Made by a program: the position numbers and the translations under genes. A model generated the notes under the pieces. The model was given only the letters and a program-made list of their open reading frames with translations, was not told where the DNA came from and did not search any database. 64,000 nucleotides of DNA from a filamentous cyanobacterium ESFC-1. GTDB lineage: Bacteria > Cyanobacteriota > Cyanobacteriia > Cyanobacteriales > Spirulinaceae. The stretch covers positions 755,454 through 819,453 of the forward strand of contig KB904821.1 of assembly GCA_000380225.1 (NCBI GenBank), read 5' to 3'. How positions within the stretch are numbered: the first letter of the stretch is position 1; each line of letters starts with the position of its first letter. Shown piece after piece: positions 27,140 to 35,553 of the stretch.

Positions 27140-27982
27140 GAAATATCGGGCATCCTGGAAGGAAACTTCGAGAGATGAATGCGGTCAAATTCAAGGAAGC
27201 CTAAGTCTGGTAACAGATAGGGTAATCTTGAGCCAAGCCAAACTTAAATTGCTAAGTTTGGAAGGTGCAGAGACTGGTTGCTGCAAGAGTTAAACAACAG
27301 ATGGACTATCATGTCTCATCAAAACCAGAGCAACGGGGCATTCTCACAGGAATGCTGTTAGGGGTGAGTCGCCGCAACGGTAACAATTTTTGGATTCAGC
27401 ACAGTGACGCTCAAATTGAGTATGTGCGCTTCAAACAAGCGTTACTCGCACAAATTACGCGCAAAGCGGTTGCTGTGAGCGAGAAAATTACCCCGAAAGG
27501 CCATCGAGTTTGGCGCATCCAACCCAAGCAAATTCCGTTAACGCGGGTGTTGATTCAACAATTATATTCGGGACGCGATCGCGCAATCTCGCACCGTTTC
27601 CTGAATTGGTTAACTCCCCAAGGAATTGCGATTTGGTTTTTAGATTGCGGCTCGAAGTCTTTTAAACGGCGCAATGGTCGGATTCACGCTCTAGAGGTGT
27701 ACCTCAACACCCATTTATCGCGAAAAGACAATGAAATCATTGTGGCTTATTTCGCGCAAGTGTGGGGGATTCACTGGGGAGTGATTCGTCATCGAAACCA
27801 TTACCGTTTGCGGTTAGGAACTCAAGCCGGAAAAGCCTTTCTCGCTTTTTTAGCGCCTTATGTTCCCCCCTGTATGCTCGCTAAAATTCAAACCTCTAGC
27901 AACACAAAGGCCGCCACCTACGGATCGTTAGAATCTAAGGTGAAGGAATAGTCCAGAGAGTGGGGAAACTCACACCAATCTG
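27140..27982 (+). mobile_element. Group I intron in tRNA-Arg(CCU)
   Basis: 843 nt. Conserved core elements are recognisable by comparison with the cyanobacterial/plastid tRNA-Leu intron: P near 27186-27205 (AAATTCAAGGAAGCCT), Q 27220-27239 (GGTAATCTTGAGCCAAGCC), R 27262-27275 (AAGGTGCAGAGACT) and S 27944-27958 (AATAGTCCAGAG). R and S form P7. The ORF occupies the loop between R and S, probably L8. I could not draw a convincing P1 by eye. Confidence 0.9.
27301..27951 (+). CDS. Intron-encoded LAGLIDADG-type homing endonuclease, catalytic acids missing
   Basis: A 216-residue protein from this ATG (a GTG at 27265 would lie inside core element R). Two LAGLIDADG-like helices are visible: GILTGMLLGVSRRNG near the N-terminus and GIAIWFLDCGSKSF in the middle, each followed by the usual basic, beta-rich DNA-binding half (WIQHSDAQIEYVRFKQALL; LGTQAGKAFLAFLAPYV). 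At the catalytic position (8th of the motif) the first helix has Val and the second Cys instead of Asp. Its TAG stop lies inside core element S. Either a decayed endonuclease or one kept as a splicing helper. Confidence 0.78.
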   Translation: MDYHVSSKPEQRGILTGMLLGVSRRNGNNFWIQHSDAQIEYVRFKQALLAQITRKAVAVSEKITPKGHRVWRIQPKQIPLTRVLIQQLYSGRDRAISHRFLNWLTPQGIAIWFLDCGSKSFKRRNGRIHALEVYLNTHLSRKDNEIIVAYFAQVWGIHWGVIRHRNHYRLRLGTQAGKAFLAFLAPYVPPCMLAKIQTSSNTKAATYGSLESKVKE

Positions 27983-28162
27983 AAGCGCTAGGTCGCCGGT
28001 TCGAGTCCGGCCAGTCCCGTTTCTTAAGTTTAAAAATTCTCTAGTTTTTGAGTCATTATTCCCTGTTGAGAGGTAAACTAGGGCGCAGGTTAATCTCTTG
28101 TCCGGTTTGAGGGTTGAGGGTATTTTGAGGTTCTGTGAGTTCTGTTCGATCGGTTCAGGTGA

Positions 28163-28804
28163 ATGGTGTTAAAGCTGAATTCTTGTCAATCGCGCTTGTT
28201 GTTTACAAAATCCCCGCGATCGCAAAAACGGTGGTTGGGAATCATAATGGTGATGATGGCAATCGGCGCGATCGCGGGTTATCGTACGATTAAGGGCATT
28301 ATTGTTCAACCTGAAGCCATTGTGGTTCTCGGTGGGGAAGAACGGCGAGAGTCTTTTGCGGCCCGCTTTGCTCATCAACACCCGGAGTTACCAATTTGGG
28401 TATCTTCAGGTAGTCCAGAAGGTTACGCCAACCTGCTGTTTGCTAAAATCGGCATCGAGCGCGATCGCGTCTATCTCGATTACCAAGCCCAAGATACCGT
28501 CACTAACTTTACCACCCTGGTTGACCGCCTCAAAGCTCAAGACATTGACAGCGTTTATCTGGTGACTTCTGACGACCACATGAGACGGGCCCGGATCATT
28601 GGTGAAATTGTTTTTGGCAGTCGCGGTATTGTCATTAAACCCGTTACCGTCCCTACCAACCGCGCCCCCGAATCGATGGGTAAATGCCTCCGGGATGGGG
28701 TTAGAGCCTTGCTATGGCTCACCACAGGCTATACTGGGGCAACCCTCAAGTCTCAACTCAGGCCACCGATTGTTCCTGTACCACCACAAAAGGCTGAACA
28801 ATAA
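28163..28804 (+). CDS. YdcF/SanA-family (DUF218) membrane protein
   Basis: A 213-residue protein with an N-terminal membrane anchor (WLGIIMVMMAIGAIAGY) and a DUF218 domain: AIVVLGGEE, PELPIWVSSGSPEG, VYLDYQAQDTVTNF and SVYLVTSDDHMRRARII. Family members act in envelope polysaccharide or vancomycin-resistance-related physiology; the exact reaction is not established. Its 3' end overlaps the convergent DUF2288 gene by 47 bp. Confidence 0.82.
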   Translation: MVLKLNSCQSRLLFTKSPRSQKRWLGIIMVMMAIGAIAGYRTIKGIIVQPEAIVVLGGEERRESFAARFAHQHPELPIWVSSGSPEGYANLLFAKIGIERDRVYLDYQAQDTVTNFTTLVDRLKAQDIDSVYLVTSDDHMRRARIIGEIVFGSRGIVIKPVTVPTNRAPESMGKCLRDGVRALLWLTTGYTGATLKSQLRPPIVPVPPQKAEQ

Positions 28805-29054
28805 TGGCGTTAAAGCGTTTTTCTGGGGTTTTATTCCAAAGGGTCAGTTGATCGACTGACGGCTTCTGAATCAGTTTCTTGGTAATCCAAGTTTGAATTT
28901 GAGGGGCGTTATCTTGGGCAATTTCTACCCCCACATCTAACAAATCTAGGGAAGGGGATACGACAATCAAGGCATCTCGACGAGCATGGGGCATTAACCA
29001 ATCCCAAGCAGCTTCATCAAGGCTTTGGGCAATTTCTTCTCGGAGGTCTGACAC
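28758..29054 (-). CDS. DUF2288 protein
   Basis: A 98-residue soluble protein matching the DUF2288 pattern: start LREEIAQSLDEAAWDWLMPH, then RRDALIVVSPSLDLLDVGVEIA, and an end NAIIVQPFVVVQEQ. Function unknown. It overlaps the 3' end of the YdcF gene, so transcription of one runs antisense into the other. Confidence 0.8.
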   Translation of the reverse strand: MSDLREEIAQSLDEAAWDWLMPHARRDALIVVSPSLDLLDVGVEIAQDNAPQIQTWITKKLIQKPSVDQLTLWNKTPEKRFNAIIVQPFVVVQEQSVA

Positions 29055-29099
29055 AACAATGCAAGCATTACAACTCGATTATCTTAACAGTATCTGGGG

Positions 29100-29245
29100 G
29101 CTTTTCAGTTATCAGTTATCAGTTATCAGTTTTTTGGGCAGTCGGCAGTGGGCAGTGGGCAGTAGGCAGTAGAGATGGGGTTTTTCCTTTCTTCCCACTC
29201 CTCCCCCTCTTCCCACTCCTCCCCCTCTCCCCCCTCTTTCACGAT
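29100..29245. repeat. AGTTATC and GGCAGTG tandem repeats
   Basis: CAGTTATCAGTTATCAGTTATC, then GGCAGTCGGCAGTGGGCAGT type units, then CTCCCCCTCTTCCCA units. Common low-copy tandem repeats of this genome; no gene in the spacer. Confidence 0.8.
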
Positions 29246-29266
29246 TAAAGACTGCCCATAACCTTC

Positions 29267-30061
29267 CTAATCTTGTGAAGGGGGCAAGACTATAAATTGT
29301 CCGTTTTCGGCGACTTGGACGCTACCGCCTAAACTTTGGATGGCTTCGATGGCGCGAGCTTGAGCGCGTTCATCACTCGTATTTTGTAACACTAAAGCCC
29401 AAGCCCCTACTTTCGCAACTTTGCTTTCTGGGTTGTTTTCGAGAAATAGGGCCGTTTGTCGCGAAAATTCGGCTACAAATTGACTTTCCTCGTCTTCGTA
29501 CACACTAGCCCATTCTGCTGCTTTTTGAAACGATCTTTGCGCTTCGGCTTGAGCATTTTCGAGGAAAAGCAACTCATTAATCGCTTTTTGTCGCCAGATG
29601 TAGTAGGAGCGTTCAGGAACTCGCGGTGTGACGGATTGTAAGCCTCTTTCGATGATTTCGTCGGTTTTTTGGGGTTCGGCGGCGTAAATTGAGCCTGCGG
29701 TGGCTAAAAAATCATAAGCACCGAGAAAACGGGGATCGCGGTCGATGACCAGATCGAGGTAATCTAAGGCTAGATCGTAGCCGGTTTCGGCCCGGGCTTC
29801 ATCGTCGCCGAAATATTGGAGATATTGTAGAAAAGTCCAGTCTGCGATTAAGTTGTCGAAGCCAAAGCTGGGGAGTTGTTGCAGCAGTTGCAGGCGCAGT
29901 CTTTCTTGTTGGACTTGTTCTTGGTAAACTTGGGCGGTTTGGGTTTGTTGGAGCGATCGCACTTGAGAAAATTGCAGTACGCCAATGGTTACCGCACACA
30001 ATCCCAAAACTAAAAAGGGTAGGACTTTTGCGAGGGGATTTTGGGGGGTCGAGAGGGTCAT
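29267..30061 (-). CDS. Membrane-anchored TPR-like protein
   Basis: A 264-residue protein with one N-terminal membrane helix (VLPFLVLGLCAVTIGVLQF) followed by a helical domain. QFADWTFLQYLQYFGDD-like helices precede TPR-like pairs with YLDLVIDRDPRFLGAYDFLAT and INELLFLENAQAEAQRSFQKA. This architecture is conserved in cyanobacteria but unnamed. I start it at the ATG (MTLSTPQ) rather than at an upstream GTG. Divergent from the next TPR gene. Confidence 0.7.
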   Translation of the reverse strand: MTLSTPQNPLAKVLPFLVLGLCAVTIGVLQFSQVRSLQQTQTAQVYQEQVQQERLRLQLLQQLPSFGFDNLIADWTFLQYLQYFGDDEARAETGYDLALDYLDLVIDRDPRFLGAYDFLATAGSIYAAEPQKTDEIIERGLQSVTPRVPERSYYIWRQKAINELLFLENAQAEAQRSFQKAAEWASVYEDEESQFVAEFSRQTALFLENNPESKVAKVGAWALVLQNTSDERAQARAIEAIQSLGGSVQVAENGQFIVLPPSQD

Positions 30062-30195
30062 AATTCCCACATAACTTTGCTACATTTGAACAAGACGCGA
30101 TCGCTTTGAGTCTAGGAATGGGTAATTTAACAGTAACGCATTTCCGACAATTCTAAGGGTTGCGATCACTTGCTATTGGGATTAAATTTGACAAT

Positions 30196-30711
30196 ATGCC
30201 TTCCTCGAAAAATCAGAAAAAAACATTTCAAAAAGTTGTTGTTATTTTTAGCGCGATCGCGTTTTTCGGTTCGACGGGATTGATGGCGGCTAATCTGTTA
30301 ACCGGAACTTCGACGAGTCCTCAAACGGAACCCGCCACGGAAGCTGAAGCAATTCAAAATGAATTAGCCACTCAAGAAGAAGGATTTGCCGCAGTGGTAG
30401 AACGAGAACCGGATAATGAATTTGCCTTAACTCGTTTGGTGGAATTGCGCTTACAAATGCAGAAGTTTGAAGAAACAATTGAGCCGTTACAGCAGTTAGT
30501 TGAACTCAATCCTGAAAATCAACAAGCCCTACAAGCATTAGCGGCGGTTCAGATTCAAACGGGCAATTACGAAGGCGCGATCGCCCCCCTAGAAGAATTA
30601 GTAGAACTCAATCCCGAAGCTACAGAATTGCAAGCCCAACTCGACCAAATCAAAGAACAAATCAAAGCTCAAGAATCAGGAGAAGCGACAACGCCTGAAA
30701 GCGAGCCTTAA
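30196..30711 (+). CDS. Exported or anchored TPR protein
   Basis: A 171-residue protein. After a basic start (MPSSKNQKKTFQK) there is a membrane helix (VVVIFSAIAFFGSTGLMAANLL), then an acidic region and three TPR units: EPDNEFALTRLVELRLQMQ, ELNPENQQALQALAAVQIQ and ELNPEATELQAQLDQIK. Probably a periplasmic or thylakoid-side scaffold; partner unknown. The frame opens at a TTG 12 codons upstream, but this ATG is the natural start. Confidence 0.7.
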   Translation: MPSSKNQKKTFQKVVVIFSAIAFFGSTGLMAANLLTGTSTSPQTEPATEAEAIQNELATQEEGFAAVVEREPDNEFALTRLVELRLQMQKFEETIEPLQQLVELNPENQQALQALAAVQIQTGNYEGAIAPLEELVELNPEATELQAQLDQIKEQIKAQESGEATTPESEP

Positions 30712-30810
30712 TTCTTTTGAGAAATGTTTTTAGTCTAGGCAGCTTCTGAAGCTGCTTATTCTTTATTAATTAATTAATAAATTGTGGTCTGGTTTAAACC
30801 TTAAAGCATT

Positions 30811-33800
30811 ATGGCAGATATCCAAATCGAACAAATTATTCCTCCTGAAATTAAACATGATGAGTTTTACTATTTCATCAAAAGAATTGCTGCCGAAGAA
30901 GAGATTAAAACGATCTTAGAAATTGGCTCATCGTCCGGAGGAGGCAGCACAGAAGCCCTGGTAACGGGGATTCAACAAAATCCTCATCAACCCCAGTTGT
31001 ACTGCATGGAAGTGTCAAAAACGCGCTTTCTGGAGTTAGAGAAGGCTTATGAAAATGAGCCTTTTGTTCATTGTTATAATGTTTCTTCTGTTCCCGTTGA
31101 TTGCTTTCCGAGCGAAGCGCAAGTTATTGAATTTTATAATACTCGCACCACTAATTTGCATTTTTGGACTCTAGAGCGAGTTTTGAGTTGGCGAGAGCGA
31201 GATATTAAGTATCTTGAAAGTAACGATGTTCCTAAAAATGGAATTGCTCTTATTAAATCTGAAAACAATATTGAATTCTTTGATTTCGTTTTAATTGACG
31301 GTTCTGAGTTTACTGGTTCAGTAGAACTAGCTCAAGTTTATGGAGCTAAATTTATAGCATTAGATGACATTAATACCTATAAAAATTATAACTCTCATGC
31401 ACAACTCTCACAAGACCTAAACTACGAATTAATTAAAGAAAATTCCCGTTTGCGTAATGGTTATTCAATTTTCAGGAAAGTCAACTCTGATTACAAAAAG
31501 CTTAGATCGGAACTGCAACAGCAAACCTCAATTTGGCACGAAGAAAAAGAACAGAAATTAATGCGATCGCTCATTCATGAAGACGCGATTGTTTTTGATA
31601 TTGGCGTACATAAAGGCCAAGATACTTTATTAATGAGTCAATGGGTAGGGTACTTTGGTCAAGTTTATGCTTTTGAGCCGACGGCGCATTTAGCAAACCA
31701 ACTTCAAGCCCAAGTTGATTACTATCTACTTGATAACATTACCCTAGAGCAAAAAGCTATTTCTGACCAAGAGGGAGAGATAGAATTTTATGAATTTCCC
31801 GAACCTCATAGCCATCGTAATAGTATCCAAACTTCGGTTCTCGATCGTTATCCCGAGGAATTAATTCGATCGCAAGTTCAGACAACAACGGTAGAAAGTA
31901 TTACCCTAGATCGCTTTTGTGAAACCCAAGGTCTAGAAAAAATCAATTATTTAAAACTCGATCTTCCGGAAAGCGCGCTCTCCATTTTTCAAGGAGCCGC
32001 CAATTTATTAAAACACAAAGCGATCCATTTCCTACAATTTACAATTGCACCTACGGATGCTAATACTACTTTTGAGCTTTTGCAAAATCATGGATATGAG
32101 TGTCATTGTATTAACAAATTAGGCGAAATTGGCGAGAGTGTTGAAAATAAAAATGTTGAAAAACAAAACTATATTGCCTTTCCCGAACTTCCCGTTCATT
32201 TCTTCACGATTGTACTAAATGGGGAACCTTTTATTCAGTATCACATTGATGTTTTAAAGCAACTACCATTTCGCTGGCATTGGCATATTATTGAAGGAGT
32301 AAGTTTACCATCAGAAAGACAAGTTAGCGAAAAGATTCATAATAATGGTCGTAGTAATGACGGAACTTCGGAATACTTAGATGAACTCGCTGCTCAATAT
32401 CCAAACCAAATTACTCTTTACCGCCAACCCAAGGGAGAGTTTTGGCCAGGAAAGTCAGAAATGCTTAATGCACCCTTCGCCAACATTCAAGAAAGTTGCT
32501 TATTGTGGCAAATTAACCTGAATGAACTCTGGACGGTTGAGCAGTTATGCAATGGGCGTAATTTGTTTATCAAAAATCCCCAAAAAACTGCTGCATATTA
32601 TTTATATTGGTGCTTTGTTGGAGAAGATTTAGTCATTAGTACCCGCAACTATTTTGCTCAAAGTCCTAGACAAGATTGGCTGCGAACTTGGCGCTATCAA
32701 CCGGGCTATCTTTGGTTAGTATCAGAACAGCCCATTTTAGCTAACTTTGTATCAGAAAAGCATTATCAATGTATTGATCTGCTCGATCCTTTGACCCACG
32801 CAGAAACCGAAGAAGCTGGGTTAGTCTTTCAACATTTTGCTTATCTTTTGCCCGAACAACTCCAGTTTAAAGAGCAATATTATGGCTACCAAAATGCCTT
32901 GAGTTATTGGCAAAATTTACAGGCTGAACAATACTTTCCCGTGATGTTGCGGGAGTATTTCCCTTGGGTGGGGGATGATACGATGGTAGACCGGGTGGAT
33001 GTTTTGGGGGTGACTCCTTTACTCCAAAAAGATGAAAAAGAGGGGTGGAAATTCGTCGAAGCGAGTGAGAATCGGGCGAGTTATTTTTATGCTAAAGTTA
33101 AGCCGAGGATTGCCATTGATGGCGTGTTTTTCCAACGCTACAACACAGGAATTGCTAGGGTATGGCAGAGTTTATTTAAAGTTTGGGTAGATAGCGGTTT
33201 TGCTCGGCATTTGTTGGTTTTAGACCGGGGCAACACTGCACCAAAAATTCCTGGGATTCGCTATCGTACTATTCCCCTCCATGATTATCAAAATTTAGCA
33301 GGCGATCGCGCCCTTTTGCAAGCGATATGCGATGAAGAAGAAGTGGATTTATTTATCTCTACTTACTACACTTTCCCCACAGAAACACCCTCGGCTTTAT
33401 TACTTTATGATATGATTGCCGAACGCTTGCCCGAACAATATAATTTACAAAATATAATGTGGCAAGAAAAGCATGAAGCGATTCGTCGGGCTTCGGCGTT
33501 TATGGCTATTTCTGAAAATAGCGCCCGTGATTTACAATACTTTTTCCCAGAAGTAGAATCGGTGACTGTTGCTTATGTGGGAGTGGCTGATGTTTTCCGT
33601 CCCGCAAGCGACGAAGAAATTGCCGCATTTAAGTTTAAATATGGCATTAGTAAGCCCTATTTCCTCATCGTTGGGGCTTATACAGGCTACAAAAATACCC
33701 GCTTATTTTTCCAGGCTTTTGCACAACTGAGTACCCGGCAAGGATTTGAAATTATTTGTACGGGAAATCAAAGAGGATTAGACGCAGAATTTCGTCAATG

Positions 33801-34548
33801 TACTCAAGGAAGCGTCGTCCATTCTCTTAATTTAACCGACGAAGAATTGCGTTTGGCTTATGCGGGGGCGGTGGCGTTGGTGTATCCTTCTAAATACGAG
33901 GGCTTTGGGATGCCGGTTCTAGAAGCCTTAGCTTGCGCTTGTCCGGTGATTACTTGCCGCAATGCCTCCCTCCCCGAAGTTGCCGCAGAAGCCGCCTTAT
34001 ACGTCCCGGATGATAGGGTAGAGGACATGGTAGAAGCCCTGTGCGAGATTCAAAAAAATCGCGTGCGCGAGGCGTTAATTCCGGCGGGATTGGAACAAGC
34101 GCAACAGTTTTCTTGGCAGAAAATGGCGGATGTGATGCAGTCGGTTTTGATTGAAACGACTCTGCAAGGTTTGAATTTACGGGAGATGAATTGGGTTGTT
34201 TTTCCCGATTGGAGTTTACCCGAAGATGAGGTAGGGGACGCAATTCAAAATGTTATTGCATCTTTGTCTTCTCATCCTCATCCCGAACAGATTACGCTGC
34301 TGATTGATACGACGGGGATTAAGGCTGAAGATGCGGTGTTATTGTTGTCGGGAATGGCGATGAATTTGCTGATGATGGGAGTGGAAGTTAGCGAAGATTT
34401 AGGGATTTCTTGGGTAGGAGAATTGAGTTCAATGCAGTGGGAAATGTTGTTACCTTTACTGCGGGGACGGATACCATTACCGGGAGAAAATACGTCGGTG
34501 ATGGTGGCTGTGGGGGCAGAGGATTTGCCGCTTTTTGAGTTGGGTTAG
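30811..34548 (+). CDS. Multidomain methyltransferase / FkbM / GT4 glycosyltransferase fusion
   Basis: A 1245-residue protein. Residues about 1-225 are a class I SAM-dependent methyltransferase-like domain (ILEIGSSSGGGSTEAL; FDFVLIDGSEF). About 240-430 is an FkbM-type methyltransferase (VFDIGVHKGQDTLLM; VYAFEPTAHLANQL; YLKLDLP). About 460-700 (HFFTIVLNGEPFIQYHIDVL) is a domain I see only as glycosyltransferase-associated. About 770-1110 is a GT4 glycosyltransferase with YFLIVGAYTGYKNT and the nucleotide-sugar motif YPSKYEGFGMPVLEAL. The last 120 residues are an extra domain of unknown type. Likely builds a methylated glycan or glycolipid. Ends at a bidirectional hairpin. Confidence 0.8.
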   Translation: MADIQIEQIIPPEIKHDEFYYFIKRIAAEEEIKTILEIGSSSGGGSTEALVTGIQQNPHQPQLYCMEVSKTRFLELEKAYENEPFVHCYNVSSVPVDCFPSEAQVIEFYNTRTTNLHFWTLERVLSWRERDIKYLESNDVPKNGIALIKSENNIEFFDFVLIDGSEFTGSVELAQVYGAKFIALDDINTYKNYNSHAQLSQDLNYELIKENSRLRNGYSIFRKVNSDYKKLRSELQQQTSIWHEEKEQKLMRSLIHEDAIVFDIGVHKGQDTLLMSQWVGYFGQVYAFEPTAHLANQLQAQVDYYLLDNITLEQKAISDQEGEIEFYEFPEPHSHRNSIQTSVLDRYPEELIRSQVQTTTVESITLDRFCETQGLEKINYLKLDLPESALSIFQGAANLLKHKAIHFLQFTIAPTDANTTFELLQNHGYECHCINKLGEIGESVENKNVEKQNYIAFPELPVHFFTIVLNGEPFIQYHIDVLKQLPFRWHWHIIEGVSLPSERQVSEKIHNNGRSNDGTSEYLDELAAQYPNQITLYRQPKGEFWPGKSEMLNAPFANIQESCLLWQINLNELWTVEQLCNGRNLFIKNPQKTAAYYLYWCFVGEDLVISTRNYFAQSPRQDWLRTWRYQPGYLWLVSEQPILANFVSEKHYQCIDLLDPLTHAETEEAGLVFQHFAYLLPEQLQFKEQYYGYQNALSYWQNLQAEQYFPVMLREYFPWVGDDTMVDRVDVLGVTPLLQKDEKEGWKFVEASENRASYFYAKVKPRIAIDGVFFQRYNTGIARVWQSLFKVWVDSGFARHLLVLDRGNTAPKIPGIRYRTIPLHDYQNLAGDRALLQAICDEEEVDLFISTYYTFPTETPSALLLYDMIAERLPEQYNLQNIMWQEKHEAIRRASAFMAISENSARDLQYFFPEVESVTVAYVGVADVFRPASDEEIAAFKFKYGISKPYFLIVGAYTGYKNTRLFFQAFAQLSTRQGFEIICTGNQRGLDAEFRQCTQGSVVHSLNLTDEELRLAYAGAVALVYPSKYEGFGMPVLEALACACPVITCRNASLPEVAAEAALYVPDDRVEDMVEALCEIQKNRVREALIPAGLEQAQQFSWQKMADVMQSVLIETTLQGLNLREMNWVVFPDWSLPEDEVGDAIQNVIASLSSHPHPEQITLLIDTTGIKAEDAVLLLSGMAMNLLMMGVEVSEDLGISWVGELSSMQWEMLLPLLRGRIPLPGENTSVMVAVGAEDLPLFELG

Positions 34549-34559
34549 ATTGTAGATTT

Positions 34560-34592
34560 AGAACCCCGGTTTTTTGAAAAAACTGGGGTTCT
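34560..34592. terminator. GAACCCCGG-family hairpin, probable bidirectional terminator
   Basis: AGAACCCCGGTTTTTT pairs with AAAAAACTGGGGTTCT around one base. It sits exactly between the 3' ends of the convergent fusion gene and the Uma2 gene. Confidence 0.7.
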
Positions 34593-34600
34593 AGTTGAGT

Positions 34601-35218
34601 CTACTCCCCCCACACGCGACGCAAATCCAACATAAAACCCGGTAAAACTTCTTCCCCTGATAACTGTTTGGGGTTGGTTAAAACTTCGGTTTCTAAACCG
34701 ACTCGATAAACCGCTACAGTCCGATTTTTAGGATTGATTAACCAACCCAATCTTGCCCCATTCTCCAGATACTCCTGCATTTTTTCTTGGAGGGATTTAA
34801 AAGTATCGGAAGTTGAGCGTAATTCTACCACAAAATCAGGACAAATTGGGGCAAAGGTTGCCTTTTGTTCGTCGGTTAAAGTATCACAACGTTCTTGACT
34901 CACCCAAGCCGCATCCGGGGAACGAATGGCATTATTCGGTAAAGTAAATCCAGTCGAAGAATCAAAAACTTTTCCGGGTTCACCTGCATTACGCCACCAT
35001 AAATACAACTCCCCCGAAATACGGCTATTCTGTTGTCCAGTTTGCCAACCTGTGGGGGGATTCACAATGAGTTCTCCTTGGGCTGTTCTTTCGAGTTGTA
35101 AATCGCGATTACTGGCGGCTAAGAGGACAAACTGGTCTGAGGTAACATGGAGTTTTAGGGTTCTGGGTAAGTTGAGTAAGAGGGTTTCGGTTTCTGGTTT
35201 TGCGGGTGTTTGTACCAT
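34601..35218 (-). CDS. Uma2-family (DUF820) protein
   Basis: A 205-residue Uma2 protein, a PD-(D/E)XK nuclease-like family greatly expanded in cyanobacteria. The active-site region reads RSPDAAWVSQER, FVVELRSTSDTFKSLQEKMQEYLENGARLGWLI and TVAVYR. Biological function of Uma2 proteins is not established. This copy differs clearly from the tandem pair at 40.1-41.3 kb. Convergent with the fusion gene; it faces away from the GTPase operon. Confidence 0.85.
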   Translation of the reverse strand: MVQTPAKPETETLLLNLPRTLKLHVTSDQFVLLAASNRDLQLERTAQGELIVNPPTGWQTGQQNSRISGELYLWWRNAGEPGKVFDSSTGFTLPNNAIRSPDAAWVSQERCDTLTDEQKATFAPICPDFVVELRSTSDTFKSLQEKMQEYLENGARLGWLINPKNRTVAVYRVGLETEVLTNPKQLSGEEVLPGFMLDLRRVWGE

Positions 35219-35553
35219 TTTGGTTTTTGTAATAATGGGTCAGTGGAATAGTTGACAAACTGGGCTGTTTGTTCTCTAAATTTATTTTAGGCGATCGCCC
35301 TCTCTCGGTTTTATCTCACTCAAATTCTGAGTTTTTAAGGAATTGAGGGGTAGAGATTTGTAGCAATAAGCTGTTACCTCATTTTTCCCAATTTTAAAGT
35401 TGAAGTTTTGTTGATATTTTGCGCGATCGCGCCTTTTGAACTGAGATAATATTCACATAAACCAAAACTTGGCGAAGTGAATTTTCGATTTTTTATCTAA
35501 TTTTTCCTGAGTAAAGTATCGTCAATCTTGCCATTCTAAGCTAAAGAACTTTT
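35219..35553. other. Promoter region of the GTPase operon
   Basis: Divergent spacer between the Uma2 gene and the GTPase operon. Two HIP1-related sites (35290, 35424), otherwise AT-rich. No reading frame, hairpin or operator stands out. Confidence 0.5.

Larger units (their letters stand above)
27103..28019 (+). tRNA. tRNA-Arg (anticodon CCU), interrupted by a group I intron
   Basis: Exons 27103-27139 and 27983-28019. Acceptor GGGGCTG pairs with CAGTCCC (one G-T), D-stem GCTC/GAGC, anticodon stem AGCGC/GCGCT, T-stem GCCGG/CCGGC with loop TTCGAGT, discriminator G, no encoded CCA. Joining the exons after T36 gives the seven-base loop CTCCTAA with anticodon CCT. Exon 1 ends in T and the intron ends in G, as group I splicing requires. 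Upstream (27030-27082) are ACAATTTACAATGACC and CCAACAACC repeats. Confidence 0.93.
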
